A stretch of DNA of 64,000 nucleotides. Origin: DATATV01 sp036268615 (GTDB taxonomy: Bacteria > Actinomycetota > Actinomycetes > Mycobacteriales > Pseudonocardiaceae). Position 1 is the first letter of the stretch, and each line of letters begins with the position of its first letter. Location of the stretch: NCBI GenBank assembly GCA_036268615.1, contig DATATV010000041.1:62001-126000 (forward strand), in the 5' to 3' direction. Position numbers and translations under genes: made by a program. The notes below the pieces were generated by a model. That model saw only the letters and a program-made list of their open reading frames with translations, was not told the origin of the DNA and made no database searches. This document shows positions 46,398 through 55,534 of this stretch, in pieces.

Positions 46398-46709
46398 GTG
46401 GCTCTCCCGAACCTGACCCCGGAGCAGCGCCAGGCGGCATTGGCGAAAGCCGCCGAGGCGAGGCAGGCGCGTACCAAGCTGCTGCAGGAGATCAAGGACG
46501 GCAAGCAGACCATCCAGGCCGTCCTGGACCGCGCCAAGGAGGACAACGTGGTCGGCAAGACCAAGGTGGCCCAGCTGGTGAAGGCCCTGCCGGGCTACGG
46601 CCCGGCCAAGGTCACCGCAGTGATGGAGAAGGCCGGCATCCCGGTCGAGCGCCGCGCCGCCGGCCTCGGCCAGCGGCAGCGCGAGGCGCTGCTGTCCGAA
46701 ATCGGCTGA
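46398..46709 (+). CDS. Actinobacterial integration host factor (mIHF/sIHF family)
   Basis: A 103-residue nucleoid protein: ALPNLTPEQRQAALAKAAEARQ, then VVGKTKVAQLVKALPGYGPAKVTAVMEKAGI, the helix-two-turn-helix that bends DNA. GTG start after GAAGGA; the frame is open upstream but family sequence starts here. The standard mihF lies before gmk; this one stands alone against the mce operon, and its middle (KLLQEIKDGKQTIQAVLDRA) diverges from the usual sequence. It may be a second copy. Confidence 0.85.
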   Translation: MALPNLTPEQRQAALAKAAEARQARTKLLQEIKDGKQTIQAVLDRAKEDNVVGKTKVAQLVKALPGYGPAKVTAVMEKAGIPVERRAAGLGQRQREALLSEIG

Positions 46710-46720
46710 CTCCACAGCCA

Positions 46721-46753
46721 GGGGCCCTGGGGACCGGTGGTCTCCAGGGCCCT
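46721..46753. terminator. Bidirectional terminator
   Basis: GGGCCCTGGGGACC (46722-46735) pairs with GGTCTCCAGGGCCC (46739-46752) around the 3-nt loop GGT, with one G-U pair. It sits between the 3' ends of the host-factor gene and mceF and can serve both strands. Confidence 0.75.
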
Positions 46754-46807
46754 CAGCCGTGCCCGGACGCCGTGGCGCTCCGACCGGCGGGATTCGGCGG
46801 CGGTCGG

Positions 46808-48013
46808 TCAGCCGATGCCCAGCAGCTGGGTGAGGCTGGTGGTCGCGTCGGCACCCGAGCCCACCGGCGTCGGGGTCGGCTCGGTCCCGGCCGTGGCCAC
46901 CTGCGGCATCCCACCGAACGGCGCGTTGTTCGCGCCGCGCACATCCACCCCGGTGGACGGCGGCAGCGCACAGTAGGCCTGCTCGTTGGCCGGCCGGGGC
47001 GTCACGTCCGACCCGGGCCGCTCCACGGTGCCCTGATAGCCGGTGGTGCACGGCATCGGGTCGAAGAAGTCCAGCACGAACCCCAGGTGGCCGGTCCCGT
47101 CCGGGTCGGCACTGGGCGCCGACGCGGTGGCCACCGGGAACTCCACCAGCAGCTGCTCCAGCGCGCTGGTCCGGCTCGACGTGATCCGGGCGGTGGTGAG
47201 CAGGTTGGCCAGCACCACGCCCAGGTCGCTGCCCGAGGCCCGCAGCACCGCGTCCACCTGGTCGGCGACCTGCGGCAGCACCCCGATCAGCCGGCGGATG
47301 TCGGGGTCGGAGCGCTGGAGCTGAGCGGCCAGCAGGTTGAGGTTGGTGCTGAACGAGGTGATCTGGTTCGCCTCGGCGATCTGCGTGTCCAGCACGGTCC
47401 GGCCACTGGCCAGCAGCCCGACCGTCTGCGGCACCTGCTGGCTGGCCGTCGTGGTGAACGAGCCGGCCGCCGAGAGCAGCGTGTGCAGCGCAGGCCCGGT
47501 GCCGCTGAACGCGGTGTCCAGCTCGTTGACCACGGTCTGCAACGACCCGGTCGGCACGCTCGTGGCCAGCTGGTCCAGGTCGGTGAGCAGGGTCTGCGGG
47601 GCGATCGGCAGCGAGGTGTGCCCGACCGGGATGACCGAGCCGTCGGTGAGCATCGGACCCTGGTCGTTGGGCGGTTCCAGGTCGATGTACTGCTCGCCGA
47701 TGGCCGAGCGGTCGGCGACCAGGGCGTGTGCGCTGGCCGGGATCGGCGGCGCGGAGGAGTCCATGTCCAGTTCGGCGTCGACGCCGTCGGCGGTGAGGTT
47801 CAGCGCGCCGACCCGGCCGACCGGCACGCCGCGGTAGTCGACCTCGGCGTTGCTGAAGATGCCGCCGGAGTCGGCCAGTTGCACGGTCACCACGTAGCCG
47901 TGGATGCCGAACAGCGTGCCCAGCCCGGCATACTTGCCGCCGGCGTAGGTGATGCCGGCCACCGCGATGAGCACGAACACGACGAGCTGGACGCGCATCC
48001 GCCGGGTGAGCAT
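46808..48013 (-). CDS. mceF: MCE family protein, F position
   Basis: A 401-residue cell-envelope protein: one N-terminal membrane helix (about 8-28), an MCE/MlaD domain (about 38-125, GYVVTVQLADSGGIFSNAEV, YRGVPVGRVGAL, AIGEQYIDLEP), then a long helical part expected to build the transport tube and a Pro/Thr-rich C-terminus. Its ATG overlaps the mceE stop by one base. Last gene of the operon; no mas (mce-associated) genes follow. Confidence 0.92.
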   Translation of the reverse strand: MLTRRMRVQLVVFVLIAVAGITYAGGKYAGLGTLFGIHGYVVTVQLADSGGIFSNAEVDYRGVPVGRVGALNLTADGVDAELDMDSSAPPIPASAHALVADRSAIGEQYIDLEPPNDQGPMLTDGSVIPVGHTSLPIAPQTLLTDLDQLATSVPTGSLQTVVNELDTAFSGTGPALHTLLSAAGSFTTTASQQVPQTVGLLASGRTVLDTQIAEANQITSFSTNLNLLAAQLQRSDPDIRRLIGVLPQVADQVDAVLRASGSDLGVVLANLLTTARITSSRTSALEQLLVEFPVATASAPSADPDGTGHLGFVLDFFDPMPCTTGYQGTVERPGSDVTPRPANEQAYCALPPSTGVDVRGANNAPFGGMPQVATAGTEPTPTPVGSGADATTSLTQLLGIG

Positions 48014-49257
48014 CAGTGCCCACCCCCCAGCAGCGTGTTGAGCAGTCCGGCCAGCCCGGCGCCACCGCCGGTGACCGGTGCGGGCGTGGTGCCGGGCAGC
48101 GGGAGCACACTGCCGGTGCCGGGCTGGGACGTGGTGGGCGCGGCGCTGCCGGCGTCGGGCACCAGGCTGGAGAGTCCGGGGATCGGCAGCACCGGGGTGC
48201 TCGCGTTGGAGATGTCGGACAGCACGCTGGACAGGTCGAGGTCCAGCTTCACGTCCACGTTGACGTAGTCCCCCCGGGCGTCGTTGACCGCGTAGTCGGT
48301 GAACGGGTAGGTGAGCAGGTCCTGTAGCGAGTTGGGCAGGTCGGTGCCCGCCTTGGCCAGCGAACTGAGCGTCGGCGCGAGCTGCTGAAGGTCGGCCACC
48401 AGCTGGCCCTGGCTCTTGTTCACCGTGTCCACCGCGACGCCGGAGAGGTTGTCCAACGCCTGCAACATGGTGACCAGTTCGTCGCGCTGGTTGTTGAGCA
48501 CGGCCAGGCCGGGGGCGAGGTTCTGCAACGTGTTGTCGATCCGGCCGGTCTGCGCGGCCAGGGTGGCCGAGAGCCGGTTGAGCCCGTCGATGGCGTTGGT
48601 GATCGCACCGCGTTGACCGTCCAGATTGGTCACCAGTCCGTCCACATCGGTCAGCAATGAGCGCAGTTCCGGTTCGTTGCCCGACATCGCGTTGTTGAGT
48701 TCACGGACGATGTTCTGGATCTGGCCGATGTCCCCGCCGTTGAGCAACAACGACAGCGCGCCGAGCACCTCCTCGATCTCCGGGCTGCGGTTGGTCCGGC
48801 TCTCCGGGATCACCGCGCCGCTACGCAGGGTGCCCTGCGGGTCGGTCGGTGCGACGAGTTCGACGTACTTCTCGCCGAGCAGGCTGGACTGGCCAAGGTC
48901 CGCGTCGGCGTTGGCCGGCAGCCGCACGTCTCCGTTGACCGACATGTGCACTTCGGCGGTCTTGTTGTCGGCGGCCAGGTCGATGCTGTCCACCCGGCCG
49001 ACCGGCACGTCGTTGACCTCGACGCTGGCCTGCGGCACCAGGTCGAGCACGTCGGCGAAGTCCGCGGTCACCGTGTAGGGGTGCGGGCCGAGGTCGGCGC
49101 CGCCGGGCAGCGGCGCGCCGTAGAGGCCGGAGAACCCGCCGCTGCCGCACGCCGCGACCAGCCCGGCCACCGCGACGGTCACGCCGACCAGGATCACCTT
49201 GCGCCGCTTCACGGTCAGCGGCCGCACGCTGGGAAACCGTGCCCTCAGCCCACTCAC
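48013..49257 (-). CDS. mceE: MCE family lipoprotein, E position
   Basis: A 414-residue protein with a lipobox, VAGLVAACGSGG (lipidated Cys about 37), as usual for the E-position (LprN-like) lipoprotein. MCE domain about 60-145 (YTVTADFADVLDLVPQASVE, VNDVPVGRVDSI, LLGEKYVELVAP), then a coiled helical region and a Pro/Thr/Gly-rich tail. GTG start overlaps the mceD stop as GTGA. Confidence 0.93.
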   Translation of the reverse strand: MSGLRARFPSVRPLTVKRRKVILVGVTVAVAGLVAACGSGGFSGLYGAPLPGGADLGPHPYTVTADFADVLDLVPQASVEVNDVPVGRVDSIDLAADNKTAEVHMSVNGDVRLPANADADLGQSSLLGEKYVELVAPTDPQGTLRSGAVIPESRTNRSPEIEEVLGALSLLLNGGDIGQIQNIVRELNNAMSGNEPELRSLLTDVDGLVTNLDGQRGAITNAIDGLNRLSATLAAQTGRIDNTLQNLAPGLAVLNNQRDELVTMLQALDNLSGVAVDTVNKSQGQLVADLQQLAPTLSSLAKAGTDLPNSLQDLLTYPFTDYAVNDARGDYVNVDVKLDLDLSSVLSDISNASTPVLPIPGLSSLVPDAGSAAPTTSQPGTGSVLPLPGTTPAPVTGGGAGLAGLLNTLLGGGH

Positions 49258-50450
49258 TGTCCACTCCCCTGGCTGAACAGCGTGCCGGCGATCGGCAGGG
49301 GCAGCGGTGGCAACTTGCCCTCCTGGAGAGCCTGGAGGTCCTGGGCGACGGAGGGCAGTTTCAGCGTGCCGTCCAGCACGGGGGCCAGCTTGCCGCAGGC
49401 ATCGCTGAGGAAGGCCGGCAGGTTGGCCGGGGTGCTGGCCTGGATCAGTTTGCAGATCATCTCGATCGGCGGGTCGGTCAGCTCGTTGAGGTCGCCGCGC
49501 ACCGCGAACGAGCCGGAGGCCGCGTCGTAGCTGTTCAGGTAGCCCGACAGGCCCAACGGCGCCACGTCGAGCACCTCGGCGAGCGCGGACCGCTGGTCGA
49601 CCAGGGCCTGGGTGACGCCGGACAGGTTGTGCACGGTGGACTCCAGCGCGCCCTGGTTGTCCTGGATGAAGCCCTGCACCTGGGTGAGCGCGCTGGCCAG
49701 GGTGGTCAGCGCGGTGGCCAGGCTGTTGCGGTCGTCGGCGAGATAACCGCTGACGTCGGCGAGGTTGTCGTCGAAACCGCGCATCTGGCTGTCGCTGTCG
49801 GCCAGCGCGGTGGTGAACTTCTGGAGGCCGTCGACGGTGTCGAACAGGTTGCCCTTGGCGTTGGACAGCGTGGTCGCGGCCGCGGCGAGCTGGGTGATCG
49901 TGTCGGCCAGCTTCTGGCCGTTGCCGTTGAGGTTGGCGGCGGTGGTGTTGAGCAGGTTGGACAGTGCGCCCTTCTGGTTGGCGCCGTTGGGGCCCAGCGC
50001 GGTGGCCAGCTTGTCCAGGCTGGCGTAGAGGTCGTCCAGCTCCACCGGGGTCGCGGTGCGGCTGGTCGGGATCACCGCGCCGCCGCCCATGATCGGCCCG
50101 TCGGAGTAGGCGGGCACGAGCTGCACGTAGCGGTCGGACACGAGGCTGGGGGCGACGATCACCGCCTGCGCCTTCGCCGGGATCTGCACGCCCTCGTCAA
50201 CCGTCAGGTCCACCCGCACCAGCGCACCCTGTGGCTCGACATCGTCGATCGTGCCCACCTGGAGACCCAGCACGCGCACCGCCGAACCCGGGTAGACCCC
50301 GACGGTTTTGCTGAAGTACGCGGTGATCCGGATGCCGCCCTGGTCGTAGAGAATCCACCACAGGCCGCCGGCCAGCAGCAGCCCCAGCACGCAGGCGATG
50401 GCGACCACGCGGCCGAGATCGCGGCCGGCACGAGTCTCGCTGATGCTCAT
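49254..50450 (-). CDS. mceD: MCE family protein, D position
   Basis: A 398-residue protein: membrane helix about 15-35 (VVAIACVLGLLLAGGLWWIL), MCE domain about 42-125 (RITAYFSKTVGVYPGSAVRV, LGLQVGTIDDV, LVSDRYVQLVPAY), then a long helical segment with a C-terminal Cys pair. Starts 76 nt after the mceC stop, the largest gap within the mce run, which holds no clear promoter. Confidence 0.92.
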   Translation of the reverse strand: MSISETRAGRDLGRVVAIACVLGLLLAGGLWWILYDQGGIRITAYFSKTVGVYPGSAVRVLGLQVGTIDDVEPQGALVRVDLTVDEGVQIPAKAQAVIVAPSLVSDRYVQLVPAYSDGPIMGGGAVIPTSRTATPVELDDLYASLDKLATALGPNGANQKGALSNLLNTTAANLNGNGQKLADTITQLAAAATTLSNAKGNLFDTVDGLQKFTTALADSDSQMRGFDDNLADVSGYLADDRNSLATALTTLASALTQVQGFIQDNQGALESTVHNLSGVTQALVDQRSALAEVLDVAPLGLSGYLNSYDAASGSFAVRGDLNELTDPPIEMICKLIQASTPANLPAFLSDACGKLAPVLDGTLKLPSVAQDLQALQEGKLPPLPLPIAGTLFSQGSGQ

Positions 50451-50526
50451 CGCTGTCCTCGCCTCGCTCCGGGCAGCACCGAGGCACGGGGCGCACAGTG
50501 TTGATTGATTCGCTCGCTACGCCCGC

Positions 50527-51558
50527 TCATCCGCCACTCCCGTTGAGGTTGGCCGGGGTGATCGGCGGGGTACAGCCGTTGGAGTTGATGTTGAGCACGC
50601 CGGTGAGGATCGGCGGCGGGAACAGCCCGCACAGGTAGCCGTCGAACCAGCGCCCGTTGCCGACGGTGTTGGTGAACAGCCGGGAGAACGGGGCCAGCTC
50701 GTTGAGGCCCTTCTCCAGGTTGGCCTGATTCTGTTGCAGGATCGTGGTGACCGCGTTCAGGTCGGTCAGCGCGGGCGTGAGTTTCGCCTGGTCCTCGTCG
50801 ATCAGCCCGGAGAGCTGGGCGGCGAGGTCCTGGGTGCCGGTGAGCAACTGGCCGACGGCGTCCTTGCGGTCGCGCAGCTCGGCGAGCAACTGGTTGCCAT
50901 CGGCGAGCAGGCTCTGGAACTGGGCGTCCCGGTTGGCCAGCGTCGTGCTCACCTGACTGGTGTTGGCCAGCAGTTGGGCCAGTTCGGTGTCCCGGGAGGA
51001 GATCGTGGTGGACAGCGCCTGCAACCCGGTCAGCGCGTCCTTGACCGGGCCGGGGCTGTTCTTGAAGGTGTCGGCGATGACCTGGAAGCTCTGCGCGAGC
51101 TGGTCGGTGTTGATGTTGTCGACCGTCGTCGCGAGCTGGTTGACCGCGTCGGTGATGTCGAACGGGGACAGCGTGCGGGTGCGCGGGATGGTCTGGTCGG
51201 GGTTCTGCTGGGCGGGGCCCTCCGGGTCGACCGCGAGGTACTTCTCCCCCAGCAGCGTCTTGATCTGGATGGACGCGGTGCTCTGGTCGCCGATCCAGGT
51301 GTGCGACACCCGGAACCGCACCAGGATCTGGTTCTTGGCCAACGACACGTCGGTCACCTCGCCGACCTTCACCCCGGCCACCCGCACCTCGTTGCCCGAC
51401 ACCAGTCCGGCCGACTCGGTGAAGTAGGCGCTGTAGGTGGTGCCGCCGCCGATGATGGGCAGGTCGTCGGAGTAGAACGCGGCGAGCACGAACAGCACGA
51501 TCACCACCAGGGTGACCGCGCCGACGGTCGCCTGGTCCCGCTCGCGCAGCGGCTTCAC
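50527..51558 (-). CDS. mceC: MCE family protein, C position
   Basis: A 343-residue protein: membrane helix about 12-30, MCE domain about 38-120 (YSAYFTESAGLVSGNEVRVA, GVKVGEVTDV, LLGEKYLAVDP), helical domain about 150-290, and a short C-terminus with two Cys (YLCGLF, NGCTPP). GTG start overlaps the mceB stop as GTGA. Confidence 0.92.
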   Translation of the reverse strand: MKPLRERDQATVGAVTLVVIVLFVLAAFYSDDLPIIGGGTTYSAYFTESAGLVSGNEVRVAGVKVGEVTDVSLAKNQILVRFRVSHTWIGDQSTASIQIKTLLGEKYLAVDPEGPAQQNPDQTIPRTRTLSPFDITDAVNQLATTVDNINTDQLAQSFQVIADTFKNSPGPVKDALTGLQALSTTISSRDTELAQLLANTSQVSTTLANRDAQFQSLLADGNQLLAELRDRKDAVGQLLTGTQDLAAQLSGLIDEDQAKLTPALTDLNAVTTILQQNQANLEKGLNELAPFSRLFTNTVGNGRWFDGYLCGLFPPPILTGVLNINSNGCTPPITPANLNGSGG

Positions 51559-52592
51559 GGCCCGCACCGGGCCGGTCGCTGGGTGCCCGGCAGCGGCACC
51601 ACCGGCAGGTTGATGTCCAGCGCGGACACCCCGACGGTGCCGCTGAGGCTGCACGTGAAGTAGTTGAACCAGCTGCCGTAGCTGACTGCCGGGGTGAGCG
51701 CGGCCAGTTTTGTCGGCAGGAACGACACGAAGTGCTGCACCAGTCCGGAACTGTCGTCGAGGGTCTTGCTCAGCACGCCGAGGCTGCTGATGTCGGACTC
51801 CAGCGGCGGCCGGGCGTTGGTGAGCAGGCCTGCGGTGGCGGTGGTCAGGTTGCCGAGGCCGGTGATGGCGTCGCCGATGGGTTGGCGTTCCTGGTTGAGC
51901 CCGGAGACGAGCTGCTGCAACTGGATGATCAGGTCGGAGAACTGGGCGCTGTGCGCGTTCACCGTGCCCAGCACGGTGTTGAGGTTGTCGATCGTCTCGC
52001 CGATCACCTTGTCCCGCCCGGCGATCGCCTCGGTCAGCGACGCGGTGTGGGTGAGCAGGTCGTCGACGGTGCCACCTTCGCCTTGCAACACCTGGATGAT
52101 CTCCAGTGCGAGCGCGTTCACATCGTCCGGGTTCAACGCCTGGAACAGCGGTTTGAACCCGTTGAACAGCACGGTCAGGTTGAGCGCCGGCGCGGTGCGG
52201 TTCAACGGGATGGTCGCGCCGGGGGCGAGCAGGGTGTTCGGGTCGCCCACGTCGGTGCCCAGCGAGACGTAACGCTGGCCGACCAGGTTGCGGTACTTGA
52301 TCGACGCGGTCACCTCGGCGGGCAGGTGCCGCCCGGCGTCGATCTGGAAACCGACCCGGGCGTACTTCTGTTGCACCACCGCGATCGAGGTCACCGAGCC
52401 GATCTTCACCCCGGAGATGCGCACGTCGTCACCGGTGTTCAGGCCGGTCACGTCGGTGAACATCGCCGAGTAACCGGTGGTCGGGCCGAGCTGCACGTTG
52501 GCGATGGTCAGCCCGAGCACGGCGGTGAGCAGCACGGTGATCACCGTGAACAGGCTGATCTTGATCAGCGGTGCCCAGAGTCCGCCTCTCAT
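51555..52592 (-). CDS. mceB: MCE family protein, B position
   Basis: A 345-residue protein: membrane helix about 8-30 (ISLFTVITVLLTAVLGLTIA), MCE domain about 38-120 (YSAMFTDVTGLNTGDDVRIS, GVKIGSVTSI, LVGQRYVSLG), helical tube region, and a C-terminal segment with Cys in YFTCSLSG. ATG start overlaps the mceA stop as ATGA; further upstream starts in this frame would run inside mceA and lack family sequence. Confidence 0.92.
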   Translation of the reverse strand: MRGGLWAPLIKISLFTVITVLLTAVLGLTIANVQLGPTTGYSAMFTDVTGLNTGDDVRISGVKIGSVTSIAVVQQKYARVGFQIDAGRHLPAEVTASIKYRNLVGQRYVSLGTDVGDPNTLLAPGATIPLNRTAPALNLTVLFNGFKPLFQALNPDDVNALALEIIQVLQGEGGTVDDLLTHTASLTEAIAGRDKVIGETIDNLNTVLGTVNAHSAQFSDLIIQLQQLVSGLNQERQPIGDAITGLGNLTTATAGLLTNARPPLESDISSLGVLSKTLDDSSGLVQHFVSFLPTKLAALTPAVSYGSWFNYFTCSLSGTVGVSALDINLPVVPLPGTQRPARCGP

Positions 52593-53926
52593 TTCAGCGT
52601 CACCTCCGTCCCCCGGTAGAGCGGCCCGAGCAGCATGCTCGACCAGGTCGGCACGTCGGTGCGCAGCACCCCGAGGCTCGGCGCGACCAGCGTGGTGATC
52701 AGCTGCTGCTCGGCCGGGGAGTTGGCCAGTTGCGGCACGGTCGAGTTGGTGAGCGCGCCGGAGAGGTCCTGCAGGTTGCCGTCCCAGGTCCCGTTCGGCG
52801 GCGCGGGGTGGGTGGAGCCGTCGTTGATCGGACCGCCCGGCGGGTACTGCGGGGACCGGGCCGGCGGCTTGTCCAGCGGGTAGCACATCGGGCCGCGGTT
52901 GTCGTCGTAGCGCGGGGTGTCCACGCCGGGCACGTACTTGCCCCGGCTGGCCGCGACGACGATGGTCACCTGCATCGCGTCGGGGTGGCTGGTTCCCTTG
53001 CCGTAGGCCAGGTCCGAGGCGGGGATGCGCTGCACGACCTGGTTGAGCAGGCACGGGTATTCCGGCGCGTACCGGGCCAGCACGTTCAGCGTGGGGGTGC
53101 TCGTGGCGGCCAGGTCGATGATGTTGTTCTCGTTGACCCGCAGGAAGTCGTCCAGGTCGACCCCGGCGTTGGTCACCTCCGCGTAGAGGCTCTGCAACGC
53201 GTTCTGTTGGTCCACAATGGTCTTGCTGGTGGTGGTCAGCTCCGAGAGCGCGGACAGCAGTTGCGGCGCGGCCTGGGTGTAGGTGTTGGCCACCGAGGAG
53301 ATGTCCTGGATGTCGGCGTCCAGGTTGGGCAGTGCGGGCTGGATCTGCTTGAGGTAGCTGTCCAGCCCGACCAGGGTCTGGCCCAGCGTGGTGCCCTGCC
53401 CGGACAGCGCGCCGGAGATCGCGTCCAGGGTGGAGGCGAGTTTCTGCGGCTGCACCGCCTGCAACAGCGGCATGATGTCGCCGAGCACCTTCTCCACCTC
53501 GATGGAGGTGGCGCTGCGGTCCTGGCCGATCACGTCCCCGGCGGCCAGCCGGGCCGGCGCGGGGGCCGCGGGCAGTTCCAGCGCCACGTACCGTTCACCG
53601 AACAGCGTCTTGGGTAGCAGCTGCGCGGTCACGTTGGCCGGGATCAGGCTCAGCTTGTCCGGCTGCATCGCCAGGTGCAGCACGGCGCCGTCGCCGGTGG
53701 AGCTGATCGAACGCACCTCGCCGACGATCACGCCGCGGATCTTCACGTCCGCGCCGGGGCTCAGCTGGTTGCCGGTGTGGTCCACATCGAGGCTGACCGC
53801 CGCGATCGGGGTGAACACCTTGCGGTACACGGCAACCGTGACGGTGAAGAACAGCGCGACGATCACCAGCAGCAGCACACCCAGGGCCTGGTAGCGCAGC
53901 CTGACCTGCCGCTCGGTGAGTCTCAT
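52589..53926 (-). CDS. mceA: MCE family protein, A position
   Basis: A 445-residue protein: membrane helix about 10-32, MCE domain about 42-125 (VSLDVDHTGNQLSPGADVKI, RGVIVGEVRSI, LFGERYVALELP), long helical region about 140-300, and a Pro-rich C-terminus (MCYPLDKPPARSPQYPPGGP). The Tyr/Pro-rich ending is usual for A-position proteins. ATG overlaps the yrbEB stop as ATGA. The sequence does not by itself say which substrate class the system carries. Confidence 0.92.
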   Translation of the reverse strand: MRLTERQVRLRYQALGVLLLVIVALFFTVTVAVYRKVFTPIAAVSLDVDHTGNQLSPGADVKIRGVIVGEVRSISSTGDGAVLHLAMQPDKLSLIPANVTAQLLPKTLFGERYVALELPAAPAPARLAAGDVIGQDRSATSIEVEKVLGDIMPLLQAVQPQKLASTLDAISGALSGQGTTLGQTLVGLDSYLKQIQPALPNLDADIQDISSVANTYTQAAPQLLSALSELTTTSKTIVDQQNALQSLYAEVTNAGVDLDDFLRVNENNIIDLAATSTPTLNVLARYAPEYPCLLNQVVQRIPASDLAYGKGTSHPDAMQVTIVVAASRGKYVPGVDTPRYDDNRGPMCYPLDKPPARSPQYPPGGPINDGSTHPAPPNGTWDGNLQDLSGALTNSTVPQLANSPAEQQLITTLVAPSLGVLRTDVPTWSSMLLGPLYRGTEVTLK

Positions 53927-54717
53927 CCGGCCAACCTCACCGTGGTGGTCGACCCCCAGATCGCCAGGCTCAGGAAGAAGTCCAGCACGGTCTGGATCAC
54001 GATCGCCGCCCGCACCGCACGGCCGACCGCGATGCCGACGCCGGCCGGGCCGCCGCTGGCCTGGTAGCCGTAGTAGCAGTGCACCAGGATGATCACCACG
54101 CTGAACACGATCACCTTGAGGAACGACCAGAGCACGTCCTGCGGTGGCAGGAACAGGTGGAAGTAGTGGTCGTAGGTGCCGGCCGACTGGCCGTAGAACC
54201 ATACGGTGACCTCGCGGGAGGCCAGGTAGGAGCAGAGCAGCCCGACGATGTAGAGCGGGATCACCGCGGCCACCCCGGCCAGCACCCGGGTGGTGACCAG
54301 ATAGGGCAGGCTGGGGATGCCCATCACCTCCAGCGCGTCGATCTCCTCGGAGATGCGCATCGCGCCCAGCTGGGCGGTGAATCCGCAGCCCACCGTCGCC
54401 GAGAGGGCCAGCCCGGCCGAGAGCGGGGCGACCTCACGGGTGTTGAAGTAGGCGGAGATGAACCCGGTCAGCGCCGAGGTGCCCAGCTGGTTGAGCGAGG
54501 CGTAGCCCTGCAGGCCGACGATGGTGCCGGTGAAGAAGGTCATGCCGATCATCACGCCGAGCGTGCCGCCGATGACGGCCAGCGCGCCGGTGCCGAAGCT
54601 GACCTCGGTGAGCAGCCGCAGCGTCTCCCGCGAGTAGCGGCGCAGCGTGCGCGGCGCCCAGGCCACCGCCTTGAGGTAGAAGGCCAGCTGCCGGCCGAGT
54701 AGTTCCAGGGTCGCCAC
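53923..54717 (-). CDS. yrbEB: MlaE-type ABC permease, YrbEB
   Basis: A 264-residue integral membrane permease with five to six helices. The MlaE signature is LGAMRISEEIDALEVMGIPS, with GTGALAVIGGTLGVMIGMTF in an early segment. Pairs with YrbEA to form the membrane core of the importer; the MceG ATPase is normally encoded elsewhere and is not in this window. GTG start 3 nt after the yrbEA stop. Confidence 0.94.
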   Translation of the reverse strand: MATLELLGRQLAFYLKAVAWAPRTLRRYSRETLRLLTEVSFGTGALAVIGGTLGVMIGMTFFTGTIVGLQGYASLNQLGTSALTGFISAYFNTREVAPLSAGLALSATVGCGFTAQLGAMRISEEIDALEVMGIPSLPYLVTTRVLAGVAAVIPLYIVGLLCSYLASREVTVWFYGQSAGTYDHYFHLFLPPQDVLWSFLKVIVFSVVIILVHCYYGYQASGGPAGVGIAVGRAVRAAIVIQTVLDFFLSLAIWGSTTTVRLAG

Positions 54718-54720
54718 GGT

Positions 54721-55512
54721 TCACATCCCCTTGGCCGGCACGATTTGCAGGTACAGGGCGGTGAGCACGACGTTGACCAGGAACAGCAGCAGGAAGGTGA
54801 CGACGACCGCCTGGTTGACCGCGTCGCCGACGCCCTTGGGGCCGGCCGCCGGGTTGAGCCCTCGGTAGGCGGCCACCACGCCGGCGATGAAGCCGTAGAT
54901 GATCGCCTTGATCTCGCTGACCCACAGATCGGGGAGTTGGGCCAGGGCGTTGAAGCTGGCCAGGTACGCGCCGGGGGTGCCGCCCTGCATGATCACGTTG
55001 AAGAAGTAGCCGCCGAGCACGCCGACCACCGAGACCAGCCCGTTGAGCAGCATCGACACCAGCATCGCGGCCAGCACCCTGGGCACCACGAGGCGCTGGA
55101 TCGGCGAGATGCCCAGCACCTCCAGCGCGTCGATCTCCTCGCGGATGGTGCGCGCGCCGATGTCGGCGCACACCGCCGAGCCACCCGCGCCGGCCACCAG
55201 CAGCGCGGTGACCAGCGGGCTGGCCTGCTGGATGATCGCCAGCGCACCGGCCGCGCCGGTGAAGGACTGGGCACCGATCTGCTCGGTGAGCGACCCCAGC
55301 TGCAACGAGATGACCGCGCCGAACGGGATGGCCACGAACGCCGTGGGCAGGATCGTCACGCTGGCGAAGAACCAGGACTGCTGGATGAACTCGCGGAACT
55401 GGAAGGGCCGGCGCGGGGTCAGCCGGGCCACCTCCCAGCCCAGGGTGGCCAGCCGGCCGACCTGGCGCAGCGCCCCGACACCGGGAAGGTCTCTGGTGCC
55501 CAGCTGGGTCAT
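54721..55512 (-). CDS. yrbEA: MlaE-type ABC permease, YrbEA
   Basis: A 263-residue permease with five to six membrane helices. IGARTIREEIDALEVLGISP is the MlaE motif and LQIVPAKG the C-terminus. The ATG at 55512 has AGGGGA 6 nt upstream; one two codons earlier is possible. It follows the SDR gene by 22 nt, so dehydrogenase and importer genes are one transcript. Confidence 0.94.
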   Translation of the reverse strand: MTQLGTRDLPGVGALRQVGRLATLGWEVARLTPRRPFQFREFIQQSWFFASVTILPTAFVAIPFGAVISLQLGSLTEQIGAQSFTGAAGALAIIQQASPLVTALLVAGAGGSAVCADIGARTIREEIDALEVLGISPIQRLVVPRVLAAMLVSMLLNGLVSVVGVLGGYFFNVIMQGGTPGAYLASFNALAQLPDLWVSEIKAIIYGFIAGVVAAYRGLNPAAGPKGVGDAVNQAVVVTFLLLFLVNVVLTALYLQIVPAKGM

Positions 55513-55534
55513 GCACATCCCCTGTTCCCGGCGA

